Shown here: positions 1-7,448 of the stretch, piece after piece
Layout: every line of letters begins with the position of its first letter
How positions within the stretch are numbered: the stretch's first letter is position 1
From: Chloracidobacterium sp.
Lineage (GTDB): Bacteria; Acidobacteriota; Blastocatellia; Pyrinomonadales; Pyrinomonadaceae
DNA length: 64,000 bases
Direction of reading: 5' to 3'
Assembly: GCA_016706275.1 (NCBI GenBank)
Contig: JADJJY010000003.1
Location: 434,001 to 498,000 of the forward strand
The notes under the pieces: model-generated
Told to the model about the DNA's origin: nothing
The model's input: the letters and a program-made list of their open reading frames with translations, nothing else
Database searches by the model: none
Position numbers and translations under genes: made by a program

Positions 1-15
1 TGTTAAAATTGCTTT

Positions 16-399
16 ATGGAACGAGAAACGATCAGAGATGCGGCGATACGCTTGACGATGATGCCGCGTGACACAAACGCACACGGCACGGTTTTTGGCG
101 GCGTTATATTGAGCTATATCGACGTCGCCGGCGGTGTCGAGGCCGTAAGGCACACAAAACACGAGCGTTTTGTAACGGTCGCGATGAACGAGGTGATCTT
201 TCACGAGCCCGTCTTTATTGGCGATCTCGTCAGTTTTTACGCGACGACTCTAAAGGTGGGCAGGACATCGATCACCATCCACGTCGAGGTCGAAGCCGAA
301 CGTTTTGGGAATAAGGGACAGGTCGTGCGCGTTACGTCGGCCGATCTGATCTTTGTCGCGATCAACGAAAAACGTGAAAAGGTAGTTATCGGAGTGTAG
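16..399 (+). CDS. Acyl-CoA thioesterase, hotdog fold (YciA/BFIT type)
   Basis: A 127-residue single hotdog domain. The segment DTNAHGTVFGGVILSYIDVAGG (residues 19-40, cited in part) matches the signature of cytosolic acyl-CoA thioesterases: Asn, then Gly-x-x-FGG leading into the central helix with its Asp. The family hydrolyses acyl-CoA thioesters to free acid and CoA and works as a multimer. Length is normal for single-domain members. The ATG at 16 lies too near the window edge for its promoter to be seen. The TAG stop (397-399) is itself the first three bases of the inverted-repeat arm that brackets the next gene. The family call is firm; the substrate is not predictable. Confidence 0.88.
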   Translation: MERETIRDAAIRLTMMPRDTNAHGTVFGGVILSYIDVAGGVEAVRHTKHERFVTVAMNEVIFHEPVFIGDLVSFYATTLKVGRTSITIHVEVEAERFGNKGQVVRVTSADLIFVAINEKREKVVIGV

Positions 400-853
400 T
401 TACAGAAAGTTGCAGGGAGTTGCAGCAAGTTTGAGAGTGTTGCGATGGCGGTTTTTTAAGAAGTTTGAGGAAATTCAGGCCTGGCAAAGAGCCTATGAAG
501 TGACACTATCCGTTTATCGAATTACATCAGACGGATCATTTGCAAAAGATTTTGGATTGCGCGACCAACTTAGGCGAGCCTCCGTCTCAATAATGGCAAA
601 TATTGCCGAAGGCCATGGACGAAAATCAAACTTAGAATTTGCTAACTTTCTAAATCTGGCTCGTGGGTCTGCCGCTGAGGTACAATCTCACCTTCACGTC
701 GCCTCAGGCATTGGCTACATCGACAAGGAGAATTTCGATACTCTATACTTAAAAGTTACAGAGATCTCGCGAATGTTATTGTCACTAGCTCAGTATTTAC
801 GTCAACCTGACAACCGCTGAAACTTTCTGTAACTCTGTAACTTTCTGTAACTA
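397..853 (+). mobile_element. Candidate IVS-like element: four-helix-bundle gene between inverted repeats
   Basis: TAGTTACAGAAAGTT at 397-411 is an exact inverted copy of 839-853 (15 bp). Beyond this the arms continue to pair imperfectly: 412-435 against 818-838. The left arm is a 10-nt tandem repeat: GTTACAGAAA, GTTGCAGGGA, GTTGCAGCAA, GTTTGAGAGT, GTTGCGATGG from 399 to 448. The right arm alternates AACTTTCTGT and AACTCTGT. The gene inside encodes the protein family found in intervening sequences (IVS) of 23S rRNA, whose ends also pair into a stem. The left arm begins on the thioesterase stop codon, and the right arm ends beside the ferredoxin ribosome-binding site (GGAG at 854-857). Calling this a mobile element is inference. 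Confidence 0.5.
410..820 (+). CDS. Four-helix-bundle protein (23S rRNA IVS family), 5' end possibly frameshifted
   Basis: The body (FKKFEEIQAWQRAYE ... DQLRRASVSIMANIAEGHGR ... EFANFLNLARGSAAEVQSHL) is the four-helix-bundle family named for 23S rRNA intervening sequences. Members are about 115-130 residues, form pentameric bundles and are basic; their biological role is unclear. The open frame has no ATG: the first codons are TTG 410, TTG 431, GTG 437 and TTG 440. An ATG at 445 with GAGAG upstream lies in another frame and reads MAVF then stop. If one T of the T6 run 452-457 is dropped, it becomes MAVFKKFEEIQAWQRA, the usual N-terminus. The start is therefore uncertain, or the gene carries a 1-nt frameshift, a slippage site or a sequence error. 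Confidence 0.8.
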   Translation: MQGVAASLRVLRWRFFKKFEEIQAWQRAYEVTLSVYRITSDGSFAKDFGLRDQLRRASVSIMANIAEGHGRKSNLEFANFLNLARGSAAEVQSHLHVASGIGYIDKENFDTLYLKVTEISRMLLSLAQYLRQPDNR

Positions 854-863
854 GGAGATATTA

Positions 864-1196
864 ATGCCACATATTATTGCTGAAACAGCAACTGGAACAA
901 TTTCATTCGAGGCGGAAACCGGTAAGAAACTGGTGCTCGCACTCGAGGACAACGGTGTTGACATTTTGCATCGCTGCGGCGGTAACGCGCGCTGCACGAC
1001 TTGCCGCGTCGAGGTCGTGGTCGGTGACGCCGGGACAATGGGCCCCGACGAAGAAGCCATTTTATCGACCAAGGGCGATCTTGCACCAAACACGCGTCTG
1101 TCATGCCAGATCCGCTGCGAGAACGACATGGAAGTAAAAGTTATCAATCAGGCCAGCGTTGCGGGTATTGACGCTGGAACCAGACCGCAGGATTAG
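864..1196 (+). CDS. 2Fe-2S ferredoxin, plant/adrenodoxin fold
   Basis: A 110-residue protein with the four-Cys [2Fe-2S] pattern: C38, C44 and C47 in CGGNARCTTC, plus distal C81. This spacing (Cx5Cx2C...C) is that of the ferredoxin/adrenodoxin superfamily. It would be a soluble one-electron carrier; the partner reductase is not in the window. The start ATG is preceded by GGAG (854-857), six bases upstream and directly next to the right arm of the preceding inverted repeat, so pairing of that arm could affect initiation. The superoxide dismutase gene follows after 10 nt, suggesting co-transcription of two redox proteins. Confidence 0.9.
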   Translation: MPHIIAETATGTISFEAETGKKLVLALEDNGVDILHRCGGNARCTTCRVEVVVGDAGTMGPDEEAILSTKGDLAPNTRLSCQIRCENDMEVKVINQASVAGIDAGTRPQD

Positions 1197-1206
1197 GAGA
1201 AACAAG

Positions 1207-1812
1207 ATGGGAACTAACACGACATACACAGCAAAATCATTTGACCTGAGCGACCTGACCGGCATTTCGAACGAGACGCTGGCGATGCATTTTAAGCTCT
1301 ATGAGGGCTACGTCACTAACACCAACGTCCTCAACCAGCGCATCGCCGATCTCATCGGCACCGGCACGCTCGACCCGACACAATCGGCGGCGTTCAGCGA
1401 GATGAAACGGCGTTTTGGCTTTGAATACAACGGCATGGTGCTGCACGAATATTACTTCGAAAATATGCAGAAACACGGCACCGGCGACCCTTCGACGGGC
1501 GATGCATTTATCAATGCAGCCGCAGAGAGCTTCGGCGACTATGACGTGTGGAAAGCCGATTTTATGAACACCGGCAAGATGCGCGGCGTGGGCTGGGCAG
1601 CGGTTTATCAAGATCCATCAAACGGTGCGATCTCAAATCACTGGATCAATCTGCACGAGACCGGCAACGTTGCCGGATACAAGCCGATCCTCATCATGGA
1701 CGTTTGGGAACATGCGTTTATCAAAGATTACGCACCGGTTGATCGCCCGAAATACATCGAGGCGTTTTTCGCCAACATTAACTGGGACGTCGTAAATTCG
1801 CGGCTTGGGTAA
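1207..1812 (+). CDS. sodB: Fe/Mn-family superoxide dismutase, divergent clade
   Basis: A 201-residue protein. Metal ligands of the Fe/Mn SOD fold can be placed: H28 (AMHFKLYEGY), H80 (MVLHEYYFENM), and D165 and H169 (MDVWEHAFIKDY). The reaction is dismutation of superoxide to O2 and H2O2. The usual His-His pair in the first helix (HYGKHH in E. coli SodB) is replaced by a Leu-Tyr stretch, so the second sphere of the active site differs from textbook enzymes. I chose ATG 1207 because AGGAG (1196-1200) lies 6 nt upstream; a longer frame from 1159 would overlap the ferredoxin. Metal preference cannot be read reliably. Confidence 0.85.
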   Translation: MGTNTTYTAKSFDLSDLTGISNETLAMHFKLYEGYVTNTNVLNQRIADLIGTGTLDPTQSAAFSEMKRRFGFEYNGMVLHEYYFENMQKHGTGDPSTGDAFINAAAESFGDYDVWKADFMNTGKMRGVGWAAVYQDPSNGAISNHWINLHETGNVAGYKPILIMDVWEHAFIKDYAPVDRPKYIEAFFANINWDVVNSRLG

Positions 1813-1828
1813 ATTAGAGGTAATATTT

Positions 1829-1889
1829 AACAGGATGGACAAGATAAACAGGATCCATTTCCGATCCTGTAAATCCTGTCTATCCTGTT
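1829..1889. repeat. Long palindrome, AGGAT word family (copy A)
   Basis: Left arm 1829-1855 and right arm 1863-1889 pair over 27 nt with four mismatches around a 7-nt loop. Each arm is three AGGAT-type words about 9 nt apart (AACAGGATGG, ACAAGATAA, ACAGGATC). It fills the spacer between the SOD stop and the lipA start, with no T-run, so it is not a typical terminator. A second copy with the same words is embedded in a coding sequence at 54062-54144. Confidence 0.85.
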
Positions 1890-1899
1890 CAAATTTGTG

Positions 1900-2811
1900 A
1901 TGATAGAAGAAGGCGTATTAGTTCAAGAATTTCTGAACCGCAAGCAGCGTGAGCGGCTCAAAAAGCCTGATTGGTTAAAGATCAAGCTCGGTGACCCGCG
2001 CAATCAGAATGCCGTGCTTGAGTTGATCGACGGGCTAAATCTGCACACCGTCTGTCAGGAAGCCAAATGCCCGAACATCTTTGAATGTTGGACGGACAAA
2101 ACGGCGACCTTTATGCTCGGCGGTGATACTTGTACGCGGCATTGCGGATTCTGCGCCGTTAACAAGGGCAAGCCGATGGACCTCGACCCGATGGAACCAA
2201 CGCACGTTGCCGAGGCTGTCAAACATCTCGGCCTCGCCCACGCGGTCATCACTTCGGTCAACCGCGACGATCTCGCCGATGGCGGCTCGATGCACTGGGC
2301 CGAGACGATCACGAAAGTTCGCGAAATGAACCCGGCGTGTAAGGTTGAGGTTCTGATCCCCGATTTTAACGGCGACGAAGTAGCTCTTAACAACGTACTC
2401 GTCGCTCGTCCTGACGTCCTAAATCACAACACCGAGACGATCGCCCGGCTCTACCGCCGCGTTCGCCCGGACGCAAAATACAACCAAACACTCGAACTGC
2501 TCGAACGCTCGGCCCATTTTCGCGACACACAGTTCCCCGCCATGAAAACCAAAAGCGGCATCATGGCAGGTCTCGGCGAGACTTTCGAAGAGGTCGTCGA
2601 TCTGATGAAAGATCTACGCTCGGTATCGTGCGACATCATGACTATCGGCCAGTACCTGCAGCCCTACGAAAAACGCTTGCCCGTCGAACGTTACGTCACG
2701 CCCGAAGAATTCGCCGAATGGAAAGCGATCGGCATGGCAATGGGCTTCAAACACGTCGAATCTTCGCCGCTGACACGGAGTTCTTATCATGCAAGGGAGC
2801 AGGCAGAGTAA
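1900..2811 (+). CDS. lipA: Lipoyl synthase
   Basis: Radical SAM enzyme that inserts two sulfurs at C6 and C8 of protein-bound octanoyl groups. Both clusters are visible: the auxiliary cluster in TVCQEAKCPNIFEC (C-x4-C-x5-C) and the SAM cluster in CTRHCGFC. The C-terminal RSSYHA supplies the serine ligand typical of LipA. A 303-residue protein, normal for the family. ATG 1900 is preferred; a GTG lies one codon upstream. There is no clear Shine-Dalgarno because palindrome copy A ends only 10 nt before the start. The octanoyltransferase lipB is not in the window. Confidence 0.95.
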   Translation: MIEEGVLVQEFLNRKQRERLKKPDWLKIKLGDPRNQNAVLELIDGLNLHTVCQEAKCPNIFECWTDKTATFMLGGDTCTRHCGFCAVNKGKPMDLDPMEPTHVAEAVKHLGLAHAVITSVNRDDLADGGSMHWAETITKVREMNPACKVEVLIPDFNGDEVALNNVLVARPDVLNHNTETIARLYRRVRPDAKYNQTLELLERSAHFRDTQFPAMKTKSGIMAGLGETFEEVVDLMKDLRSVSCDIMTIGQYLQPYEKRLPVERYVTPEEFAEWKAIGMAMGFKHVESSPLTRSSYHAREQAE

Positions 2812-2829
2812 TATTCTTGGAGTAAAATA

Positions 2830-3285
2830 ATGAACCAAACCGAAAAAGAAAATGCTATCGAGGTCTTAAATAAGATCCTTGAATTGGAATTGGCCGGTGT
2901 AGTGCGGTATACGCACTATGCTTTGATGGTATTTGGGTATAACCGGATACCAATAGTTTCATGGCTACAAGGTAACGGCGACGAGTCGTTGATGCATGCC
3001 CGCAAAGCCGGTGAATTTGTAACGATGCTCGGCGGACACCCGAGTCTGAAGATCGGGCCGTTACTCGAAACAGAAAAACACGACATCGGCGATATTCTCC
3101 GTGAAAGCCTGGAGCAAGAGAGTACGACGCTCGCGGCCTATTACGAACTAATGAAGCTCACCGAAGGCAAATCAGTCGCACTTGAGGAATACGCTCGAGA
3201 AATGATCTTGCTCGAAGAAATGCACCTCGACGAGGTCAACAAAATGCTCCGCAAGCCGGGCGAGATCGAACCGTTTAGTGAGTAA
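2830..3285 (+). CDS. Bacterioferritin-like diiron ferritin
   Basis: A 151-residue four-helix ferritin-like protein. Helix A has LELELAGVVRYTHYALM, helix B has GDESLMHARKAGEF followed by the GGHP turn characteristic of bacterioferritin-type proteins, and helix D has EEMHLDEVNKML; the E and H residues fit a dinuclear iron site. The role would be iron storage or detoxification as a cage. GGAG lies 8 nt before ATG 2830, 18 nt after lipA. Nearness to SOD and ferredoxin suits iron/oxidative-stress homeostasis. Whether the haem-binding Met is present depends on alignment, so I do not assign haem binding. Confidence 0.85.
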   Translation: MNQTEKENAIEVLNKILELELAGVVRYTHYALMVFGYNRIPIVSWLQGNGDESLMHARKAGEFVTMLGGHPSLKIGPLLETEKHDIGDILRESLEQESTTLAAYYELMKLTEGKSVALEEYAREMILLEEMHLDEVNKMLRKPGEIEPFSE

Positions 3286-3346
3286 TATTAATATTGAAAT
3301 GCCGGGATTTGAGGAATCGGCTTACCCTTTAGAGCTTTAAATAAAA

Positions 3347-3859
3347 ATGAATGTTTTAGAAACCGATAGGCTGACATTACGTAAACTGGACTCCGCGCTC
3401 GATGCGGAGTTTATTTTTGAACTGCTCAACACGCCAAAGTTTATACAATACATCGGCGACCGCGGCGTCCGTTCGGCGGACGATGCAAGCGATTTTATCG
3501 AGGACCGCTACCGCCAGAGCTATCGCGACCACGGCTACGGCCTGTATGCGGTCGAGCTAAAGACCGATAACACTGCGGTCGGATTGTGCGGTTTTGTAAA
3601 ACGCGCTCATTTCGCATTTCCCGATCTCGGCTTCGCATTTTTGCCGGAGTATGAGGGAAATGGCTATGGCTTCGAATCCGCCTCAGCCATGATGACATAC
3701 GGCCGCGAAAAGCATGGCTTTACCGAAATTCATGCGATCACATCGCTTGAGAATGAAGTCTCAGGCCGCCTGCTCGAAAAGCTCGGCTTTACCTTTACCG
3801 GCTTGATTGATTCGCCCGAAGGTGAAAAACTACGCCTGTTCGCTAATAGTCCTGAATAG
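3347..3859 (+). CDS. GNAT N-acetyltransferase, RimJ/RimL-like
   Basis: A 170-residue single GNAT domain starting LETDRLTLRKLDSALDAEFIFELLNTPKFIQYIGD, the N-terminal pattern of the RimJ/RimL branch. The acetyl-CoA loop is near residues 103-113 (PEYEGNGYGFESA), where the usual R/QGxGxG/A is relaxed to EGNGYG. The C-terminal VSGRLLEKLGFTFTG is typical. The substrate (protein N-terminus or small amine) cannot be deduced. Its TAG stop shares bases with a GTG codon at 3859 that could start the next frame, so the two genes are probably co-transcribed. Confidence 0.85.
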   Translation: MNVLETDRLTLRKLDSALDAEFIFELLNTPKFIQYIGDRGVRSADDASDFIEDRYRQSYRDHGYGLYAVELKTDNTAVGLCGFVKRAHFAFPDLGFAFLPEYEGNGYGFESASAMMTYGREKHGFTEIHAITSLENEVSGRLLEKLGFTFTGLIDSPEGEKLRLFANSPE

Positions 3860-3879
3860 TGCCTCGCGGTCAACCCTCT

Positions 3880-4686
3880 ATGAACTACGGCCTTATCGCC
3901 GGAAACGGTAAATTTCCTTTTCTCGTCGCCGACGGTGCTCGCAAGCAGGGCGTTTCGCTGTCGGTCGTTGCGATCAAAGAAGAGACCGATCCGTCGATCG
4001 ACGACATTGCGGATAACGTCGCGTGGGTCGGCATCGGCCAGCTTGGCAAGATGCTGTCGTTTTTCAAAAAATATAATGTCGAAAAGGTGATAATGGCCGG
4101 ACAGGTAAAGCATGTCCAACTATTTTCTACCGCGATGCCCGATATGCGAATGGTCAAGATGCTATGGGGCCTAAAGCGTCGGAATACCGACGCCCTCATC
4201 GGCGGTATAGCGGATGAACTTGGCAAAGAAGGCATCGAACTCATCGATTCCACGCACTTTGTTCAAGATATGCTCGCTCCTGACGGCCTGATGACAAAGC
4301 GAAAACCGACCGATATGGAACTCGAAAATATCGGGTACGGGCTGTACATTACGACCGAAACCGCTCGGCTTGATCTCGGCCAGACGGTTGTTGTGCGTGG
4401 CAAAGCGTGTGTTGCCATCGAGGCGATGGAGGGCACCGATGCGACCATCAAACGTGCCGGAGAGCTGGTAAACGGCAAGTTGACCGTCGTCAAAGTCGCA
4501 AAGCCGGATCAGGACATGCGGTTTGACGTACCGGTCGTCGGGGTTTCAACAATTGAGACGATGATCGCCGCCGGTGCGACATGTCTTTCTCTGACCGCAG
4601 GAAAAACTCTCATCTTTGACCGTGAAGAGATGATCGATCTTGCTAATAAAAATAAGATCTCGATCATTGGCAGTCCGTCACATTAG
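3880..4686 (+). CDS. lpxI: UDP-2,3-diacylglucosamine diphosphatase LpxI (DUF1009)
   Basis: The N-terminus MNYGLIAGNGKFPFLVADGAR and the C-terminal GVSTIETMIAAGATCLSLTAGKTLIFDRE are hallmarks of LpxI, which hydrolyses UDP-2,3-diacylglucosamine to lipid X and UMP in lipid A synthesis. It replaces LpxH in many bacteria. 268 residues, full length. ATG 3880 gives the family N-terminus; GTG 3859 would add seven residues and overlap the preceding stop. With waaA at 52430 it supports an LPS-bearing outer membrane. Other lpx genes are absent from this window. Confidence 0.92.
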   Translation: MNYGLIAGNGKFPFLVADGARKQGVSLSVVAIKEETDPSIDDIADNVAWVGIGQLGKMLSFFKKYNVEKVIMAGQVKHVQLFSTAMPDMRMVKMLWGLKRRNTDALIGGIADELGKEGIELIDSTHFVQDMLAPDGLMTKRKPTDMELENIGYGLYITTETARLDLGQTVVVRGKACVAIEAMEGTDATIKRAGELVNGKLTVVKVAKPDQDMRFDVPVVGVSTIETMIAAGATCLSLTAGKTLIFDREEMIDLANKNKISIIGSPSH

Positions 4687-4801
4687 AAATTATGAATTTC
4701 AAATTTATGATCTGAGATTTGATATCGGCTCTAACGAAACAATTTCCGCAAAACGTCGTAAAACTATAAGAATTTACGACACCTTAATTTCTGGAGAAAA
4801 A

Positions 4802-6466
4802 ATGAAACGAAATATTTTTGCATATCTGCTGATCGCCGCGTTTGTGGTGCAATCGGCATTTGGCCAAGCGGCCGCGCCTGCGATCAAGATCTCGGCAGAC
4901 GAGAAAAAGATCGCCGAGGGCGTCACCGCCAAACAGTTGAGCGACTATCTCTACTTTGTCGCGTCGGATGAAATGGAGGGCCGCGACACGCCTTCACGCG
5001 GGCTTGATACGACCGCTAAATTTATCGGCATGAATCTTTCAAAATGGGGATTCAAACCGGCGGGCGACGATGGCACTTTTTACCAAAAGATGGCGCTCAA
5101 ACGTGACGCGATCGACCCGGCGGCAACATCGGTCGAGATCGGCGGCCAAAAATATTCATACGGTGACGATATCGTCCGGGCCTCCGGCAACATGAGCGGC
5201 AAGATGACCGCAAAGATCGTTTTTGCCGGAAACGGCTGGATGGTCAAATCTAAGAATTTGAATCCGTATGCCGGGCTCGATGTTAAGGGCAAGATCATTG
5301 CCGTCTTTGGCGAAGGCCCGATGGGCGGACGTAATCTCGTACCAATGCCCGCAGGCATCACACAGGCTGACCTGACCGGTACACGCGGAAAAGACTGGGC
5401 TGACGCCACAATGTATGCCCGTGAGAACGGTGCGGCGGGCGTCATGGTGCTCTCATCAAAATTCCTCGCGGCAAACTGGGGAGCCGTCACGCAGATGTTT
5501 GGCCGCAGCCGAATGGTCGTCGAAAAGCTGCAACAGCCGTCGCCAACCGCTCAGACAGGCCCGGCTCCGACCGTGTTTTTAGCGTCGGAAAAGCTCGCTA
5601 ATGCGATGTTCGCTGGTGAGGCAGGTAATCCGCTGACAGGTTATACGACGCCGTTTGAACTCACGAAAGATTTTAATTTCAGCATCGCCACTAAATCCGA
5701 AACCGCCTGGACACAAAACGTTGTCGCCATTTGGGAAGGTAGCGACCCGGTGCTCAAAAAAGAAATGGTCGCCATCGGTGCCCATTACGACCACGTTGGC
5801 ATCAACCCGAACGCTCCCGGACCGGATAAGATCTTTAACGGTGCCGACGATGACGGTTCAGGCACGGTTGCTGTGCTATCGATCGCCGAGGCTCTGGCAA
5901 AGGCACCGAAACGTCCAAAACGCTCGGTGCTGTTCGTATGGCATTGCGGCGAGGAAAAGGGTCTATGGGGCAGCGAATATTTCAATAAATTCCCCACCGT
6001 TGATATCAAACAGGTCATCGCTCAGCTCAATATCGACATGATCGGCCGCAGCAAAAAGGACGGTAACACCGAGCCACGAGACAAAGACCTGTCTGGTGAA
6101 AATGCGATATATGTAATCGGTAAAGATATGATGAGCTCGACTCTTGGCAATGTCGTTTCGGGCGTCAACTCAGGCTATCTCAACATGAACTACGACACGC
6201 GTTATGACGATCCTAAGGACACTAACCGATTCTTTTTCCGCTCGGACCATTATAATTATGCGGTCAACGGCATTCCTATCACGTTCTGGTTTGACGGTGT
6301 CCACGTCGATTATCACGGAGCAGGCGACAGCCCGGACAAGATCGATTACGCCAAGATGGAAAAGGTCTCGCGGACGATCCTCATCACTCTGTTAAAACTG
6401 ACCGACCTCAAAGAACGGCCAAAAATTGATAAGCAATTACCGCCTGAGCTTTCGGGAGGACGTTGA
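4802..6466 (+). CDS. Secreted M28 zinc aminopeptidase with PA-domain insert
   Basis: Start ATG 4802 has GGAG seven bases upstream and opens a signal peptide (MKRNIFAYLLIAAFVVQSAFGQ). The M28 metal sites follow in order: AHYDHVG (His), NGADDDGSGTVAVL (bridging Asp), HCGEEKGLWGS (Glu-Glu), NIDMIGR (Asp) and VDYHGAGDSPDKID (His). A protease-associated (PA) type insert occupies roughly residues 130-270. Predicted periplasmic or outer-surface co-catalytic zinc exopeptidase, 554 residues. The 115-nt spacer before it shows no palindrome. Substrate unknown. Confidence 0.9.
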   Translation: MKRNIFAYLLIAAFVVQSAFGQAAAPAIKISADEKKIAEGVTAKQLSDYLYFVASDEMEGRDTPSRGLDTTAKFIGMNLSKWGFKPAGDDGTFYQKMALKRDAIDPAATSVEIGGQKYSYGDDIVRASGNMSGKMTAKIVFAGNGWMVKSKNLNPYAGLDVKGKIIAVFGEGPMGGRNLVPMPAGITQADLTGTRGKDWADATMYARENGAAGVMVLSSKFLAANWGAVTQMFGRSRMVVEKLQQPSPTAQTGPAPTVFLASEKLANAMFAGEAGNPLTGYTTPFELTKDFNFSIATKSETAWTQNVVAIWEGSDPVLKKEMVAIGAHYDHVGINPNAPGPDKIFNGADDDGSGTVAVLSIAEALAKAPKRPKRSVLFVWHCGEEKGLWGSEYFNKFPTVDIKQVIAQLNIDMIGRSKKDGNTEPRDKDLSGENAIYVIGKDMMSSTLGNVVSGVNSGYLNMNYDTRYDDPKDTNRFFFRSDHYNYAVNGIPITFWFDGVHVDYHGAGDSPDKIDYAKMEKVSRTILITLLKLTDLKERPKIDKQLPPELSGGR

Positions 6467-6470
6467 TTTG

Positions 6471-6540
6471 AGGCAGAAACACGAGCGGTAGGGAGTGTGC
6501 CGTTCTAAGAACACACTCCCTACCGCTCGTGTTTCTGCCT
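6471..6540. repeat. Perfect 29-bp inverted repeat between convergent genes
   Basis: Arms 6471-6499 and 6512-6540 are exact reverse complements around a 12-nt loop (6500-6511). The right arm contains the rsmI stop codon. It probably acts as a bidirectional transcription end point although it has no T-run. Part of the arm (AGAAACACGAGCGGTAGGGA) resembles the arm of the palindromes at 51598-51726 and 57500-57584 (AGAACCGGGAGCGGTAGCGA), so it may be a third, diverged member. Confidence 0.85.
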
Positions 6541-7377
6541 ATTTACTTTTACTTTGGTTTGCCGATAGGCCTCTGACTTACTCAGCCCAAATTCTTTTGC
6601 CGTCTTCTTAAGGGCGGTCTTGTTATCCATCCCTTCTTTTTCGAGTTCATTCACACGTTTTGAAATAGACCTTGGAGTCGGAGTCTCGCGTTTCGGTTCT
6701 ACCAACGCGGCCCGCTCGATGACCAGAACGATCTCGCCTTTGACAGACTCTTTACCATATCTTTCGGCAAGTTCGCTTAGGCGTCCGCGTGCAGTTTCCT
6801 CATGGAGCTTGGTCAGTTCGCGTGCGACTGCCGCTCCCCGATCTCCTAACACTTCAAAACAATCCACTAGCGATTTGGCGATGCGGTGCGGGGTCTCGTA
6901 GAGAACAAGCGTCGCCGGAATATCGCGTATCTCTTCGAGCCGCTTACGGCGGTCGCCTTTTTTTGAGGGCAAAAACCCGCCAAAAAATATTGACTCGGTC
7001 GAGATCCCGGACGCGACGACGGCATTAACAAAAGCAACCGCTCCCGGGATCGGAACCACCGCCGCACCGATTTCGATCGCACGCTGCACAATGCGAAATG
7101 CAGGGTCACAGATCCCAGGCGTTCCGGCATCGGACACAATCGCGATCGATGCTCCCGCGACAAGACGGTCCGCAAGTTCTTCGGCTCGTTCGAGCTCGTT
7201 ATGCCCGTGATAGCTGATGAGGCGGTTTGAGATGCGAAAATGATTGAGCAGCTTGAGCGTATGGCGGGTGTCTTCGCAGGCGATGAGATCGACGGTGCGC
7301 AGCACTTCGAGGGCTCGATGCGTCACGTCCTGTAGATTGCCGATTGGCGTTGCAACCAAGTAAAGCGTTCCGGCCAT
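6520..7377 (-). CDS. rsmI: 16S rRNA (cytidine1402-2'-O)-methyltransferase
   Basis: The N-terminus MAGTLYLVATPIGNLQDVTHRALEVL and the motifs CEDTRHTLKLLNHF, YHGHNELERAEEL, IVSDAGTPGICDPAFRIV and FGGFLPSKKGDRRKRLEEI are diagnostic of RsmI in the tetrapyrrole-methylase fold. It 2'-O-methylates C1402 in 16S rRNA using SAM. 285 residues. The C-terminal extension ends in a basic helix-turn-helix-like stretch (NKTALKKTAKEFGLSKSEAYRQTKVK). The 3' end lies inside the 29-bp inverted repeat. Confidence 0.95.
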   Translation of the reverse strand: MAGTLYLVATPIGNLQDVTHRALEVLRTVDLIACEDTRHTLKLLNHFRISNRLISYHGHNELERAEELADRLVAGASIAIVSDAGTPGICDPAFRIVQRAIEIGAAVVPIPGAVAFVNAVVASGISTESIFFGGFLPSKKGDRRKRLEEIRDIPATLVLYETPHRIAKSLVDCFEVLGDRGAAVARELTKLHEETARGRLSELAERYGKESVKGEIVLVIERAALVEPKRETPTPRSISKRVNELEKEGMDNKTALKKTAKEFGLSKSEAYRQTKVKVNRQKHER

Positions 7378-7391
7378 TCTCTGACTATAAC

Positions 7392-7422
7392 AAAAAAAGC
7401 CCGCGTCACTAGGACACGGGCA
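7392..7422 (-). terminator. Rho-independent terminator
   Basis: On the minus strand GCCCGTGTCC pairs with the GGGC side of GACGCGGGC and is followed directly by seven T. It lies 27 nt downstream of the Gly/Asn-rich gene stop and before the rsmI start, so it separates the two transcripts. Confidence 0.8.
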
Positions 7423-7448
7423 TAAAGAAGATAGGTGAACTTATCTGG

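Noticed and set aside
397..853. Classical IS element
   Set aside because: The enclosed gene is not a transposase and no target-site duplication is evident outside the arms.
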